Shown here in pieces: positions 1 through 11,537 of a DNA stretch of 64,000 bases. Source of the DNA: Lonicera japonica. Taxonomy: Eukaryota > Streptophyta > Magnoliopsida > Dipsacales > Caprifoliaceae. The stretch covers positions 3,822,501 to 3,886,500 of the forward strand of contig CM038469.1 in assembly GCA_021464415.1 (NCBI GenBank). Direction: 5' to 3'. Under the pieces are notes generated by a model. It searched no databases. It was not told the origin of the DNA and saw only the letters and a program-made list of their open reading frames with translations. Numbering within the stretch: position 1 is the first letter of the stretch; each line of letters begins with the position of its first letter. The translations under genes were made by a program, and so were the position numbers.

Positions 1-760
1 AAGCCAACCCATATAAGTCTAATAATAAGGTTAAAAGAGAACAATGGGAGACGACAAAAAACTTAATTTATTTTGTGCTTGCTTTAGTGCTGGTTATTTT
101 ATAATACATTATACATCTTAATCGACCAATGCTTCTATACAGTAGATACAATAAGTTAGAAACACCTACAAAAATAAGAAATAATCATAAAGTTTTCTAA
201 AATTAGAAAAAAAATAAAAAATACTCAAGATAAAAAAAAGGATTCTAATTTGTAGAAAGGAGAAATCTAAAATAAGAACACCTAGGCATCAATATATAAG
301 TTATTAATTGATCGACCACAACTTTTTTAATTTCACTTGCACTTTGCCATAACATATGATAGAAAGATTTCTAGGAAATTGAGAACTCCTGCATCAAACT
401 ATTTAGTTTTGACAAATAGTAACGTTCAAAGAGAAAAATGTTGATAAAGGTTAATCTATAAAGGATGTAACTATGTTGAAGGGGCTTTCATCTAACAATT
501 TTTATGGAAATGAATCGAAGTCAAGGACCAATTTCATGTGACAGTTATAATTTTTCATATCTACAGTGTAAAACACACTTGTGTAGTCGTAATTCCAGTG
601 CTTGGAACTACTGCAAAGTCATTGAAGAAGTGTTTCAAATGAATATAAATTAATTTTCAAATGAACTACTGCAAAGTTTTTCATATCTTATTAATTTTTA
701 AAACACATATCAAGTTTTTCGTAGGCACAACTCTTAATCAAAAAGTATAATAACCATATA
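1..760. other. AT-rich intergenic DNA, nothing recognised
   Basis: No open frame with recognisable protein similarity and no clear inverted or tandem repeat was seen in this stretch. It ends where a copia-type LTR begins. Confidence 0.5.
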
Positions 761-2350
761 CGTTGACCGTAAAGTCAATTAATCTTATTTTGATAATTAC
801 AATAAGTTAATAAAGTGTTATTTAACTCGGTTGTTCCAATGATGATAGCCATTTTAACCGATATATCTTCTGACCAAGTGTAACTTCAAACCGAAACAAT
901 CAAAATCTCACACAAGCTTTACAAACGCCTCTACTCACAAGAAATGAACTCAAGTGATATACATGTACTATACAAAGCCAAAAAAAGATATAGATCATCA
1001 AGCAAGTAATGATATGCACAAGAATGATCTCCACATGTTCTACAAGTTATCAAAACCAAGAAAGGATCAAGAACATCAAACAAGTGAAGATACGCACAAG
1101 AAAATCAAGCATCACGGAGACTCGAATTATCATTAAATTGAGTGAGTGCTTAGATTTTATGTAAAGTTACTTTATTGATCAAATTCCTATAGCTCAAATA
1201 TATTCTTGCATCTTTTAAAGATTGATTCAAACTAGCTTGAAATTAAATTTATTTGAAAAACATCATTTTACAAAGACCGAGTTTCAAAATAAATTCATAT
1301 TAATTTTAAATGATCATATTTTAGGCTCTAATAAAAATAGGTATCTTAGAAACATATCTTTGAGGTTAAAAAAATCATTAGAATTTTATTTGGAACTAAA
1401 TTGTTAAATTACAAAAATATTTTTATTTTACATTTAAAATTCGCTCAATTTTTGCCCAATTTTGATCTAACGGTAAGATGGAGGCCTCCCGGAGTTCGAT
1501 CATTTTGAAATTTTTACAGTAGTTAGACAACATCTCCTGGAAATTTTGACTAAAATTTGAGCGTGATCCAACGGTTAAATTGGGAGAAATTAACAAAACA
1601 AATTTAAATTGTTTTTGTCAAAACTAGCTGTTGGAAAATTTGAAAATATATACCTTGGAGCCAAAACCTCTCTTAATCATCCCCAACGGCCATATGGTTT
1701 TGCAAGCTATAAATATGAGTTTTAAGACTCATTTTTAAGAACTTGAATGATCATACAAAACCATTTTTCATATATTCTTATTATTCAAGTATTCTAGCTA
1801 AAGCATTGATCAATATATTCATTCTTTGAGCTTATATTCATTGATCAATATTGATATCTCTTAGTGTGAGCTTCATTTGTATTTTGTTATACACAAGAGA
1901 GATATTGTACATTGGTGTTAGCCACCAAAACTTATTCAAATCATATTTGTGAGAGGTGTATCTCATAGAATAGCAAGAGGGATTTCTTGTGAGAGTATTG
2001 AGGGTGTTTCAATACTTGTAAGAGTGTGTGAGAAGAATACACTTGTAGAGGTTTGATCTTCACCCGAAAGGAGATCGGTTATAGTGAAAATTTCCGGGGA
2101 ACTAACCGAGCGCGGAGTAGGGGAACAAGCCGAACCGTGTGAACAAAAAATCTTCGACTTCGATCGGTTCAATCTTTCTATCTCTTCCTCTATTATATTG
2201 TGCTATTTATTCATTGTGTTTGGAATTAATTTTGTTCTTGATTGCTTGATAAATATAGACATCAAATATTTTTAAATCATTTTTAAAAATCCGATTAAGT
2301 TTTAAAAACCCTATTCACCCCCCCCCCTCTAGGGTATTTTCCGACCTACA
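761..2350 (+). mobile_element. Degenerate copia-type LTR, probably solo
   Basis: The right part (about 1930-2350) matches, in inverted orientation, the solo LTR at 44985-46534. Shared blocks include a GTTGACC start followed by AATCTTATTTTGATAAT, a region rich in GTGAGAG, a stretch with a CGCGCTCGGTTAG-like core, and an end reading CCCTATTCACCCCCC...CTAGGGT...CCGACC.ACA. Such ends are typical of SIRE/Maximus-type copia LTRs, an assignment made from memory. The first base pair is CG where TG is expected, so this copy is older. No matching 5 bp target duplication was found, and no primer-binding site or gag follows. Two short ORFs on both strands lie inside it and are not thought to be genes. 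A run of 10 C at about 2318 belongs to the LTR end. Confidence 0.65.
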
Positions 2351-2850
2351 AAAACCACAAACAAATTCTCTCTAGTTTCTAAATGAATATAAATTTAGTG
2401 AGAGATATACCTGTACAAACTGCAAATTCCTTCAAATTATAGAATAAAAGAGTTGCAATTTAATTTTTCATGCATGCCTTTAATCAAACACATGGTGGGA
2501 GTGGGCAGGTTAAAAGATAGTCATACCAATTGGAAGGAGAGGATGTAGATGAGAGCCAGCAATGTACCTTCCAAAAGAGCTTGAATAATTGAAAAGAAAA
2601 TTTAAATTAATATTTTTAGAGGGCGTCGAGTCAAGCCTATGAAATAAGAATTAAACTAAAATTAAAAAAACAATCATCAAAAATAGGGGAAAGGGGCGTT
2701 GATGAATTATCACGAACGAAGAAACTGATATTTGAGAGAGGAAACGTTGCCTGGAAGCCTTTTGTTTATACTAAAGAGTATAAAAGAAAAAACTATGCTT
2801 ATTTTAGGTCAAAATGAATGTTATGGCGGAGGACTTGCATACTATGGATC
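2351..2850. other. Intergenic, nothing recognised
   Basis: AT-rich sequence with no recognisable gene or element ends. Confidence 0.4.
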
Positions 2851-2869
2851 TTTAATGTGAATACCAATA

Positions 2870-3085
2870 TGCTTAGCTTAAGTTTCTAAGTGATTACTTT
2901 GGCAACCTACGTTCCGTTATACACATTTAAGCTTTAACACTGGTATAGTTGGCTAACTTGTGAGTAATGCTCTGATAGCCTACGTATTATACACATTTAA
3001 TCTTCAATACTAGTACGCTTGGCTTTTACTCAGGAATACGTTGTGTATCGGTTTACACATTTAAGCTTCAATACGTATACATGCA
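2870..3085. repeat. Degenerate short tandem repeat, about 3 copies
   Basis: A block containing TACACATTTAAGCTTCAATAC or close variants recurs at about 2920, 2988 and 3052, each time followed by a short divergent spacer with CTTGGCT or TAGTTGGCT. Spacing is about 65-70 bp. No coding potential was seen. Confidence 0.5.
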
Positions 3086-3676
3086 TAAGCAGTCCAATTT
3101 TGCCTAAAAGTTACTTGTGCTATAATTCAACTTTTGGATACCTTCATTAAGATCAATACAGTAAAACAAGTAAATGGTAAATGCTAAGCATTCTTTTTAA
3201 ACTTAACTTAATTTTAAAAAATCCCTTTTGAATTAATTTAGAGAAAAATCCAAGATTAAGTAACTCTTATTAAGTCCACCTAATCGAAATGCTTACCTAT
3301 TATCCATGGCATGTTGAATTGAATCTTTGGATAATGGAGCTTGGTTTTCATTGTATTGTCTTTGTTGAATCTTATTCACTTTAAATACAAGTTTATAATT
3401 GGAAATGTGTTTTTATTCATGAAACAAAAGCAAACTAAATATAGTTTTTATAAAATAGACATTACAATCTCCCCTTTTGGTTATTCCATGAAAAAACACT
3501 TCACAACATATACATATTTTATAACGTGTTGCTCTATAGTAGCACAATCTCTTATGCCATTATAGACATAAGAATCAAATCCTTAAGTCTAGTTATAGTT
3601 GCATTGCATTACTTCCTCAAAGTATACATGTTTAACATGAAACTCAAAAAACAATATAAGAACCTTTGAAAAACAA

Positions 3677-4513
3677 CGAGTGAATTTTTTATCCAGGCAA
3701 AATTAGATGGGGTCATGAGGGCACAATAATAAAGTGCCACTTGTCAACTCTTACATAACTCAACCTAGCTCTAATTAAATAATATAATAATTTAAAACGG
3801 CTGCTTTTGCACTTTCCTCCCCTTGTTTTATAGTTTGTACCATATGATATAAATGGATTGTATATAACCTATTTAACGTAAGTCTCAATGTGCCACTTTC
3901 ACGTTAATTTCACAATAATTGTGTTAGATTTAATAACTCAAAAATGAACGTTTATTAAATGGGTTAGTCGTGTTTGACTTAAAATTGACCTCGATTTTTT
4001 TATATTTAGTCTTCTCTGACACAAAATTGACTCAAATTTATTTTTATTTGGCTTAAACCCGTTAACTTTATGTCGAATACTGGATGCAGGAAAAGGAATT
4101 TATAAAAAAAATAATGATTCAAGTTATGACTATATAAAACAAATAAATGAAATTAAAAGGAAGAAAAAAAAAGATAAATCACCTTAAGAAGTTAGTATAT
4201 TTTTAAATTGTATTTGAATTTTCAAATTATATATTCTTATAGTCAAGTCAAGAATTTTTTTTCTCTAATTCTGTACAAGAAAGAGATGAAACAACATAAT
4301 CCGAAACGAATTGGTGAAGAAGCACAATTTGAAAAGGATTATCATCTTCTTCTACTTCTTCTTCTTCTTCTTCTTCTTTTTATTATTAAGCATGTTAAAT
4401 TATTATATTGATTAACTAAGATTAAATTAAATTATGTTAGAATTGACAAATGTCACTTTCTTATTATGCTCTCATGACCTTATCTAATTTTGCCCACATA
4501 AAAAATTTACTCG
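3677..4513. mobile_element. Non-autonomous element with long (~120 bp) inverted arms
   Basis: The left arm (about 3677-3800) and the reverse complement of the right arm (about 4390-4513) align over roughly 120 bp. Both read CGAGT.AATTTTTTAT, then GGCAAAATTAGAT..GGTCATGAG.GCA.AATAA, then AAGTG.CA.TTGTCAA. The inside holds no transposase-like ORF, only a CTT microsatellite at about 4345-4380. Arms of this length suggest a MULE-derived or foldback MITE. Flanks (GAAAAACAA on the left, a similar GAAACAAC on the right) hint at a 9 bp target duplication but do not match exactly, so the superfamily is not fixed. Confidence 0.65.
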
Positions 4514-6200
4514 AGAAACAACTACTTTTAAAGGGATTTGGCTCCTCTGAAGTTATCAAATACACTGCACCAATGAGGTTGTGTTTATTATAATCGTTGA
4601 TTTTTAATGAACAGGTCTGATCTAGACACGTATGAAACCCACCAAAAAAAAGCCCAATACTACATCGTATGGCAATATTCATGTTGACGTTGTCTATTTG
4701 ATTATTCTTTTCCCGTCTATTTTTATTTCTCTCTCAAGCTTCTATGTAAACATTGAATGAACAAAATCTTTGTTTCTTTTTTTTCCATCTCTCTATATCT
4801 TTCTTTCTACAACTAAACTAGTCGAAAATCACTTACTGATTCTAATTGATTAATCCTCTTTAGAGTCATCTCCCTGTGATACATCCATCATAAACCATGT
4901 ATCTTTTAACTCCTCCCTGTTTCAATACTTGGGCCTTTTGTTTTGATGAAATAGATACCCAAAAACAGTTTTGGGTTTACTTCAAGACACAGAATTTGCT
5001 TTGTCACCTCCTCAAAACCTGAAATATAATTGAAATATAATTCAAAAATAATAAAACATAGAGAGAGAGAGAGAGAAATTCGTTTTTCCTGGTCATCTAA
5101 AAGAAAAGATGACTTTGTGTTGAAATTTATTAAACCAATTCCTGCAAACTAGAGAGGGAAATTGATGAGAAGAATGGTCCAGAATTTCTCTCCTTCCTTT
5201 ACTTTTCTTATATTTTTTTTAATTTGTTTAGGTGTTGACCTTTTAGTTTTGAGATGGTGAATATTTTTGTGCATTTGTTGTAAAATCAGCAATTTGCAGC
5301 AGAGGGCGATAACTTTATTACGGGAGAGACGGGTGTTAAAGGACGTGTGTGCTATACAGCGTAGTTTCAATAAGGTTTTAAGAGGGTTTTTTTATTTGTG
5401 TTACTCTGAGCCATACGTTAAAAATAAACAACCATGATAATCCCAACATCACTGATGCAGTGGATTTGGTCTTTTTAAGAGAGGTAAACATATATAGCAC
5501 AATGAATATTAAAAATTAATTTCTCCCCCTTAACTTAACCACTTTCCCCGTTAACATATATTCTCCCCCTTGATATCTCACCATATTTACATATTAGCAT
5601 GAAATTATTCTTCTTCTTTTTCTTTTTTTTGTAACGAATAAGCAAAGATACAAAAAATTAAGCATATGGAAGAACATAAACACATGGAAGAGTAATAAGA
5701 CCAACTATGCATTGTAAAGTAAAAATAAACTTCGAAAGTACAACCAAATATGGAATAAGCAACATACTTTAAACAAATCCTAGCCAAAAAGCTAAAAATA
5801 AATCCAAAATCCTAAGCAGTAGAATCATAATCCTCATCCTCATCATTAGATAATGACCACTAATATCTCAATCTAGTATAAGATGTGGAAGTTTAACCTT
5901 CTCCTTCTTTAGCAGTCTGCTAGAAGCCTCTTCGAACTCAGAAGGATTGTTCTCATTATCAAAACCATCCAATTAAGTTGCTATCGATCTCTCTATATAG
6001 AGGAGGTTGATTGAGATATGTAAATAAGCGATCCCTTTCAAAAAGCATATTATGATTGAACATCATGCTTATTGCACAAAAAGTCAAGACGTAAGCATAT
6101 AGGCATTTATCTCTAGCTGATGTGTTATACGTCATGAATTCTTCTCCAAAGTTGAAATCCACTTGGGAATTGACGCCTTAGACTCTCAAGAATATTGTGC
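4514..6200. other. Intergenic, no supported gene
   Basis: Contains short low-complexity stretches (GA repeat at about 5060-5077, CT-rich runs) and several 60-70 codon ORFs on the minus strand without recognisable motifs. I see no intron-exon structure or protein family here. Confidence 0.4.
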
Positions 6201-6223
6201 TTTTCTTCTTTTTACATTTATTC

Positions 6224-6628
6224 TCACCTCAAACATCCTTCCCTTTCCGAGTAACTTTCTCGCATTGAAATAAAAGAAAACTCATGATCTTCGTCACGCT
6301 TTGCACAAGTATAGATATGAGCATTCGAGATGGATTTCTTCAAACTTCCCAAAGCATATGTCTCATTCTTGCACTTTAAAATCTTCTTTCCTTCCATGAG
6401 TGGGACTCCTTGTTCCTCTAAGATACGCAAACCAAGAACAAGGGTAAAAACTTCAGGTGACCAGACTTTAAACGGCATAAGAATCTGTGAATCTCCTCGA
6501 AAAGATCTAACTACTACCAAGTCAATCTCTTTGCTAGAACCCACTCCAAAGACAAAAAATGGGTTAGCCTTGGTGATCATGAATGATGAGGTCTTATGCC
6601 TCACACAATGATGGTAAATGTTGACCAT
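6224..6628 (-). CDS. Unrecognised ORF, 134 codons, doubtful
   Basis: An uninterrupted minus-strand frame of 134 codons with balanced amino-acid use. It contains the stretch SFRGDSQILMPFKVWSPEVF and a mixed charged C-terminal half, ending REGCLR. I do not recognise a family. The opposite strand is also open for 93 codons over the same bases, so openness alone is weak evidence. Another open minus-strand frame (5959-6162, with FNFGEEFMTYN) lies just downstream in a different phase. This could be a decayed gene, a captured exon, or chance. No TATA box, splice junction or partner gene could be tied to it. Confidence 0.2.
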   Translation of the reverse strand: MVNIYHHCVRHKTSSFMITKANPFFVFGVGSSKEIDLVVVRSFRGDSQILMPFKVWSPEVFTLVLGLRILEEQGVPLMEGKKILKCKNETYALGSLKKSISNAHIYTCAKRDEDHEFSFISMRESYSEREGCLR

Positions 6629-6629
6629 C

Positions 6630-6966
6630 CTCAGGGTGGGTAAACATCAAAGAACCCTAAGTCAAACGATGACCTGCTATAGAAGAAACAATTTCATCGA
6701 AATATGTGTAGTGGCATTAGACAAACAGGGAGATATGACCCATTGATCTCCGAGTGGCCATAAAGATAATAACCTAATTTAGAGAAACAATAACATAAAC
6801 ACCCCAAACACGAGCAACAATACGATCCTCGGGATCAACATCGGAATCTGACACTTGGAGCACTCCCCCAGAAATAAATTTGTGAATTACGTTAGTAGCA
6901 CATAAATATATAAAAACTGGTAAGGTTTTCAATCATTTTCCAACTCCCCATCCTCTTCTATATATA
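6630..6966. other. Intergenic, nothing recognised
   Basis: No gene or repeat recognised. It ends in a TA-rich stretch at 6957-6971 that served as target for the copia element. Confidence 0.4.
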
Positions 6967-6971
6967 TATCA
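6967..6971. repeat. Target-site duplication (TATCA), left
   Basis: Identical to 11533-11537 and directly abutting the two ends of the copia element. Confidence 0.8.
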
Positions 6972-7366
6972 TGTTGTGAACGTGGGAACAAAAACCAAGT
7001 CCCAAATCCACCAATAAACCCGAGAAATCCCTTTCGAGAATTTTCACGAACACTTGGCGGGTGAAAACCGTCAAGCAAAAGGATCTTTGCTCAAACCAAG
7101 AATGGCCAACACAAATACAAGAAAATATGGATGAAAGATAAAGAGCAATGACAACCAAAAGCAAAGCAAAAGAAAGAACAAACCAGATTTGTGTGGAACC
7201 CTTCGGGTCTTCCACCAAGAAGGAGCAACTTTATTGATAACCAAGAATTTACACCAATTCTCTCACAATAATCCTTACTCTAGATCAAAGGAACAAACCT
7301 CCAATGATCACCTCTCACCTTAGCTAAACCCTAGCTAAGCAGAAGTCTATCTCTTTTTCACTCTTA
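6972..7366 (-). repeat. Truncated 3' LTR of the copia element
   Basis: Matches 10904-11297 closely, through blocks such as GAACGTGGGAACA, CTTCGGGTCTTCCACCAAGA and TAGCTAAACCCTAGCTAAGC. Similarity stops after CACTCTTA. The remaining ~235 bp present in the 5' LTR (11298-11532) are absent here and RT-coding sequence follows instead. Confidence 0.85.
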
Positions 7367-8026
7367 AGACAACCAACCGCCACAAGCATACGGTGTTGTC
7401 GACATCTCGACACACTCGTCAAGAAAGGAAGGACATTGCTTTGCGGACAAAGCAAAATGAGGAGCTAACGGAGTAGAAACTGGCTTCACACTCGACATAT
7501 TAAATTTATCAATGACATGAGAAATATACTTCTTTTGCAAAAGCCATAACTTGCCTACCTTTCTATCTCTCTGAATCTCTATACCACAGATCTTTTGTGC
7601 AGCCCCAAGATCTTTTATGTTAAATTCCCTGCCCAATTGCACCTTGACCTCCTTCACCTTTGACATATCTCGACACGCTATAAGCATATCGTCCACATAA
7701 AGCATCAACATGATAAACGAGCCATCATCAAAATTTCGAACATAGGCACAATGATCATCATCACAGCGACGATAACCAATCCACAACATAAATGAGTCAA
7801 ACCATAGGTACCATTTTCGTAACGACTGCTTTAGTCCATGCAAGGATTTCTTAAGCAGACAAACAATTTTTTCCTTACCTACTTTCTTGAACCCTTCCGG
7901 TTGCGCCATGTAAATTGTTTCCTTCAAATCACTAAGAATAAAAGTCGTCTTTACATCCATTTGCACAAGCTCCAAGTCAAACTGAACTACCATAGCGAGC
8001 GAAACCTGTATTGAAGTGTGTCTCAC
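7364..8026 (-). pseudogene. Copia reverse transcriptase fragment
   Basis: A 220-codon frame encodes the copia RT core. It shows VQMDVKTTFILSDLKETIYM near the start, the SLHGLKQS block, the catalytic LMLYVDDMLIAC motif at about residues 108-119, and a C-terminal KPVSTPLAPHF block. The frame breaks off just after TPYA, where family members continue into RNase H, because of the deletion joining it to the 3' LTR. The upstream part of RT lies in another frame before 8026. It cannot give a working enzyme. Confidence 0.9.
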
Positions 8027-8385
8027 AATCGGGAAAAAAATCTCATCATAATCAACCCATTCCTTTTAAGAAAGCCCCTTTGCTACTAATTGTGCCTTGA
8101 ATTTCGGTGCTTCATCTTTGTTGATTGCTTATTTCTTCCTAAATACCCATATAGAACCGATAATGCTCCAGTCCTTGGGCCTAAGAACCAAATCCCAAAT
8201 AAAATTCTTTCGTAAAGCCTCCATCTCTTCTACCATAGCACCCATCATACTATCCTTATCTTCAACACCGATGACTTCTTTATAACTAGTTAAATCACCC
8301 TCACTTGTAATAAGGGCATAATTGACCTCGTCTTCTCAACCAAACTTTGAGGGTGGTTTGATTGCCCGTCGTGGTCTGTCCCGTG

Positions 8386-8832
8386 CTATTGATGTTCCGG
8401 CTCCACCTCTTGAGGTTGCTCCACCTTACCCGGTCTTTCCTCGGATTCCTCCTCCTCTAGCTCCACCTCAATCGCGATGTCATTTAGTTGAATTTTATGA
8501 GAATCATCTTTACTATCACTTGAAGATGTTCCACCACTTCCGGTAACCGACGGACATGGAACTATGATTGGAATATTGACCATATTAACCCCATCATTAT
8601 CATTGATATTTTGGTACTCCCGTTCCTTAAGCATAGCCCCCTCATCAAATGTTACATCCCAACTAAATAAAAGCTTTCTCGCTACCAGATCCCAAAGCTT
8701 GAACCCTTTCACCTCTCCCCCAAAACTAAGAAAGATACACCGGTGAGCCTTCAGGTTATTCTTTGATCTCTCGTCGCTAGGAATATGAGCATATATCGAG
8801 CACCCGAACACTCTTAACTTAAAGTAGTCCAC
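8386..8832 (-). pseudogene. Copia integrase C-terminal part and linker
   Basis: The N-terminal half reads YFKLRVFGCSIYAHIP and then KAHRCIFLSFGGEVKGFKLW, the conserved region after the integrase core in copia polyproteins. A Glu/Ser-rich linker toward RT follows (residues about 100-148). The frame is separated from the upstream integrase core by stops in 8833-9212 and from RT by further breaks. Confidence 0.8.
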
Positions 8833-9212
8833 TTCTCGCCCCGACTATACTTCTTCCGGATATTTCAAACCAAGATTCACATTCGGTGACCTATTGACCA
8901 AGTATACGACATGACAACACAAGGTGCCCAAAATGTTTTCGGCAAACCCACATGAATCCTCATACTTCTCGCCCTATCCATAATAGTACGGTTCATTATC
9001 TTTGCAACTCTATTTTATTATGGAGTTTTCTTCCCGATAAAGTGCCTTTTAATGCTGGCATTCTTGCAAAACTTCAAGAATTCTCCATCCTTATACTCCT
9101 CTCCATTGTCACTTCTCAAATACTTTACTTTCCGACCCGTTTAATTTTTCACCATAGCCTTCCACTCCTTTAATTTTTCTAAAATCTCGGATTTTTTTCT
9201 TAAGTAGTAAAC

Positions 9213-9743
9213 TCATACTCGACATGAATAATCATCAACAAATGTCATAATGTATTTGAAACCGCCCAAAGAAACTACCTCTAAAGGGCCACACACATCG
9301 GAGTGAATATAATTAAGCATACCCCGGCTTTTGTGTTCCGCGGTATCAAATCGAACTCTAGTTTGCTTGCCCATCACACAATTCTTGCAGAAATCGAGCT
9401 TGCACCCATAGACCCCCTTTAACAATTTCCGTCGATGAAGCTCCTCTATTCTCCGTTGGCTCATGTGGCCAAGCCTCATGTACCATAATAAAAGCTCATC
9501 CCTTTCTGCTTTCTTGAAAAACGCCTTTGCACCAACCACCGTGGTTCCTTTCAACCTATAAAGGTTGTTCAGTGACTTTGTGCCGCGCAAAATTACCATT
9601 GATCTATTCTTCACCTTTATAACCCCGTCTTCGGCTTGAATAGCACACCCCTTTGAATCGAGCGTGCCTAAGAATATCAAATTCTTTTTAAGAGCGGGTA
9701 CGTGCCTAACATCATTTAGCGTGCGGGTCACGCCATCCCACAT
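9213..9743 (-). pseudogene. Copia protease end and integrase zinc-binding/core region
   Basis: The frame begins after the protease site (an LDSGCSYHM-like motif is readable around 9850-9890 before a stop). It continues through the pre-integrase region with LWYMRLGHMSQRRIEELHRR and C-x2-C (FCKNCVMGKQ), an HHCC zinc-binding domain, and then the start of the catalytic core (YIHSDVCGPLEV and FVDDYS). A stop follows shortly after. These motifs place the element near Tork/Tnt1-type copia elements. Confidence 0.85.
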
Positions 9744-9989
9744 CTTTATTTTTACAGTGCCTATACCAACAACTTTGCATGTAGCATCATTGCCTATGAA
9801 GATTTCTCCTTTATTGCATTCGATGTAGTCAACAAACTAATTATGATTCGAGCACATGTGATAGGAGCATCCGGAATCAAGAATCCACCCACTACTTTGA
9901 TCCGCTAAAAAAAAAGTAAGAACATCGGTATTAACCTCTTGGGTCGCAACTCATGCAACCTCCCTTGGCGCGTCCGCCTTCTTACCTTT

Positions 9990-10814
9990 TAGCTTTAGGT
10001 AATTCTTCTTAATGTGGCCTACCTTGTGACACTTAAAACACTCCCAATTACTTTGATCTCATGATTGAAAAACCGACCCGTGCCTCTATTCTTGGCACCT
10101 CGTGACCTTGACCGCCCACTTCGTTCACCACCACCACTCTTTGCAATCAAGCCCTCACTTGACGAAGAGCTTGCCCCGCTACCTCCCTTTTTCATGGCCA
10201 CGTGTGATTGGAGGTCCTTGACAACCTCATTAAACTTGAGCGTTGTCTTGCCAAATATCAACGTAATAACGAAGTGATCATAAGAGTCAGGCAATGAAGC
10301 AAGCAATAATAAGGCGCGATCATCCTCATCAAACACAACATCAATTCTCTCAAGGTCATGCACTATTGCCTTGAAGACATTAATGTGCTTGTTCAAATCT
10401 TGCCCCTCCTTTATTTCCAATTAGAAAAGAAGATTTCTTGAGGTTTAACTTGTTGGACATAGACTTCCCTATGTACATCTCCTCCATCCTAGTCCACATA
10501 TCTTTTGCATTCTTCTTCGACATCAAGTTTCTCAACACTTCATCGGTCAAATGCATCTTTATTACGGATATAGCTTTCTTATCAATCTCATTCCATTGGT
10601 TTTCGGACATCTCTTGCGGCTTTTTCTCAAATCCAAACAATATAACTTGCAAATTCGATTGGACGAGTACCCCCTGCATCCATCTTTGCCAAATACCGAA
10701 ATTGATAACCTCATCATAAGGCTTTATCTTAACCTCCATAGTGCTCCCAACACCTACAATGGTAGAAGAACTAGCTTGTGTTACAACAACTCCGGTTAGA
10801 GTCCCTTCAGTCAT
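9990..10814 (-). pseudogene. Copia gag, frameshifted
   Basis: Two overlapping frames cover gag. The first (10380-10814) starts with an initiator Met followed by a typical copia gag N-terminus, including FGIWQRWMQGVLVQ and TDEVLRNLMSKKNAKDMW. The second (10019-10420) carries the downstream part with LLASLPDSYDHFVITL and a basic Ser/Gly-rich region. A frameshift near 10400 separates them. A zinc knuckle is partly readable at about 9990-10045 (CFKCHKVGHI), with the last Cys of CCHC apparently lost. Confidence 0.85.
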
Positions 10815-10889
10815 TTATCGAACACTTGGCACACAAACCTTACACCCAATAGCCAAACCTTGATACCAATCACTAGGCACCAACTGAAT

Positions 10890-10901
10890 TCTATGATACC
10901 A
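10890..10901 (-). other. Primer-binding site of copia element
   Basis: Reads TGGTATCATAGA on the minus strand, two bases inside the 5' LTR. The first eight bases fit the initiator methionine tRNA complement used by most copia elements (TGGTATCAGAGC). Confidence 0.75.
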
Positions 10902-10903
10902 CA

Positions 10904-11532
10904 AGTTATGAACGTGGGAACAATAACCAAGTCCCAAATCCACCAATAAACCCGAGAAATCTCTTTCTAGAATTTTCAAAAACACTTGGCAGGCGAAAAC
11001 CGTCAAGCAATAGGATCTTTGTTCAAACCAAGAATGGCCAACACAAACACAAGTAAATATGGATAAAAGATAAAGATCAATGACAACCAAAAGCAAAGCA
11101 AAAGAAAGAACACACCAGATTTTATGGAACCCTTCGGGTCTTCCACCAAGAGGGAGTAACTTTATTGATAACAAAGAATTTACACTAATTTTCTCACAAT
11201 AATCCTTACTCTATATCAAAGGAACAAACCTTCAATGATTACCTCTCACTTTAGCTAAACCCTAGCTAAGCACAAGTCTCTCTTTTTTTCACTCTTACAA
11301 AGCAACACTCTTTCAAGTCTTACAAAAATAGAAAAAGAACCTTTTTACTTATACCAAGTGAAAAATAAGACAAGTTACCTTTTACCCGCCCAAGTGCAAA
11401 ACACATTTTGCAGCCATTCTGAGTGTTCTACCTGGTGCAAAACGCATTTTGCACCCATTCTGAATGTACTGCCAGGTGCAAAAACTGTTTTGCACCTTCA
11501 CTGCTTGCATTAATTACAAGCCAAATACAACA
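10904..11532 (-). repeat. 5' LTR of the copia element, 629 bp
   Basis: A complete LTR ending in ACAACA on the + strand. Within it (about 11385-11510) lies a two-to-three-copy ~62 bp tandem repeat. Each unit holds an imperfect hairpin of the type GGTGCAAAACGCATTTTGCACC, which could be U3 enhancer-like. Confidence 0.85.
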
Positions 11533-11537
11533 TATCA

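Larger units (their letters stand above)
6972..11532 (-). mobile_element. Ty1/copia retrotransposon, Tork-like, internally deleted
   Basis: The element lies on the minus strand: 5' LTR on the right (10904-11532), then primer-binding site, gag, protease, integrase, reverse transcriptase, and a truncated 3' LTR on the left (6972-about 7366). The domain order protease-integrase-RT is that of Ty1/copia. Its outer ends read TGTTGT and ACAACA, and both flanks carry the 5 bp duplication TATCA (6967-6971 and 11533-11537), so both true ends are present. The coding region is broken by several stops and shifts. The RNase H domain and the first ~235 bp of the 3' LTR are missing because RT sequence runs straight into LTR at about 7366. 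It is therefore inactive in cis. Confidence 0.9.

Noticed and set aside
10438..10799. Two + strand ORFs opposite copia gag
   Set aside because: Complement of a coding region with recognised gag motifs.
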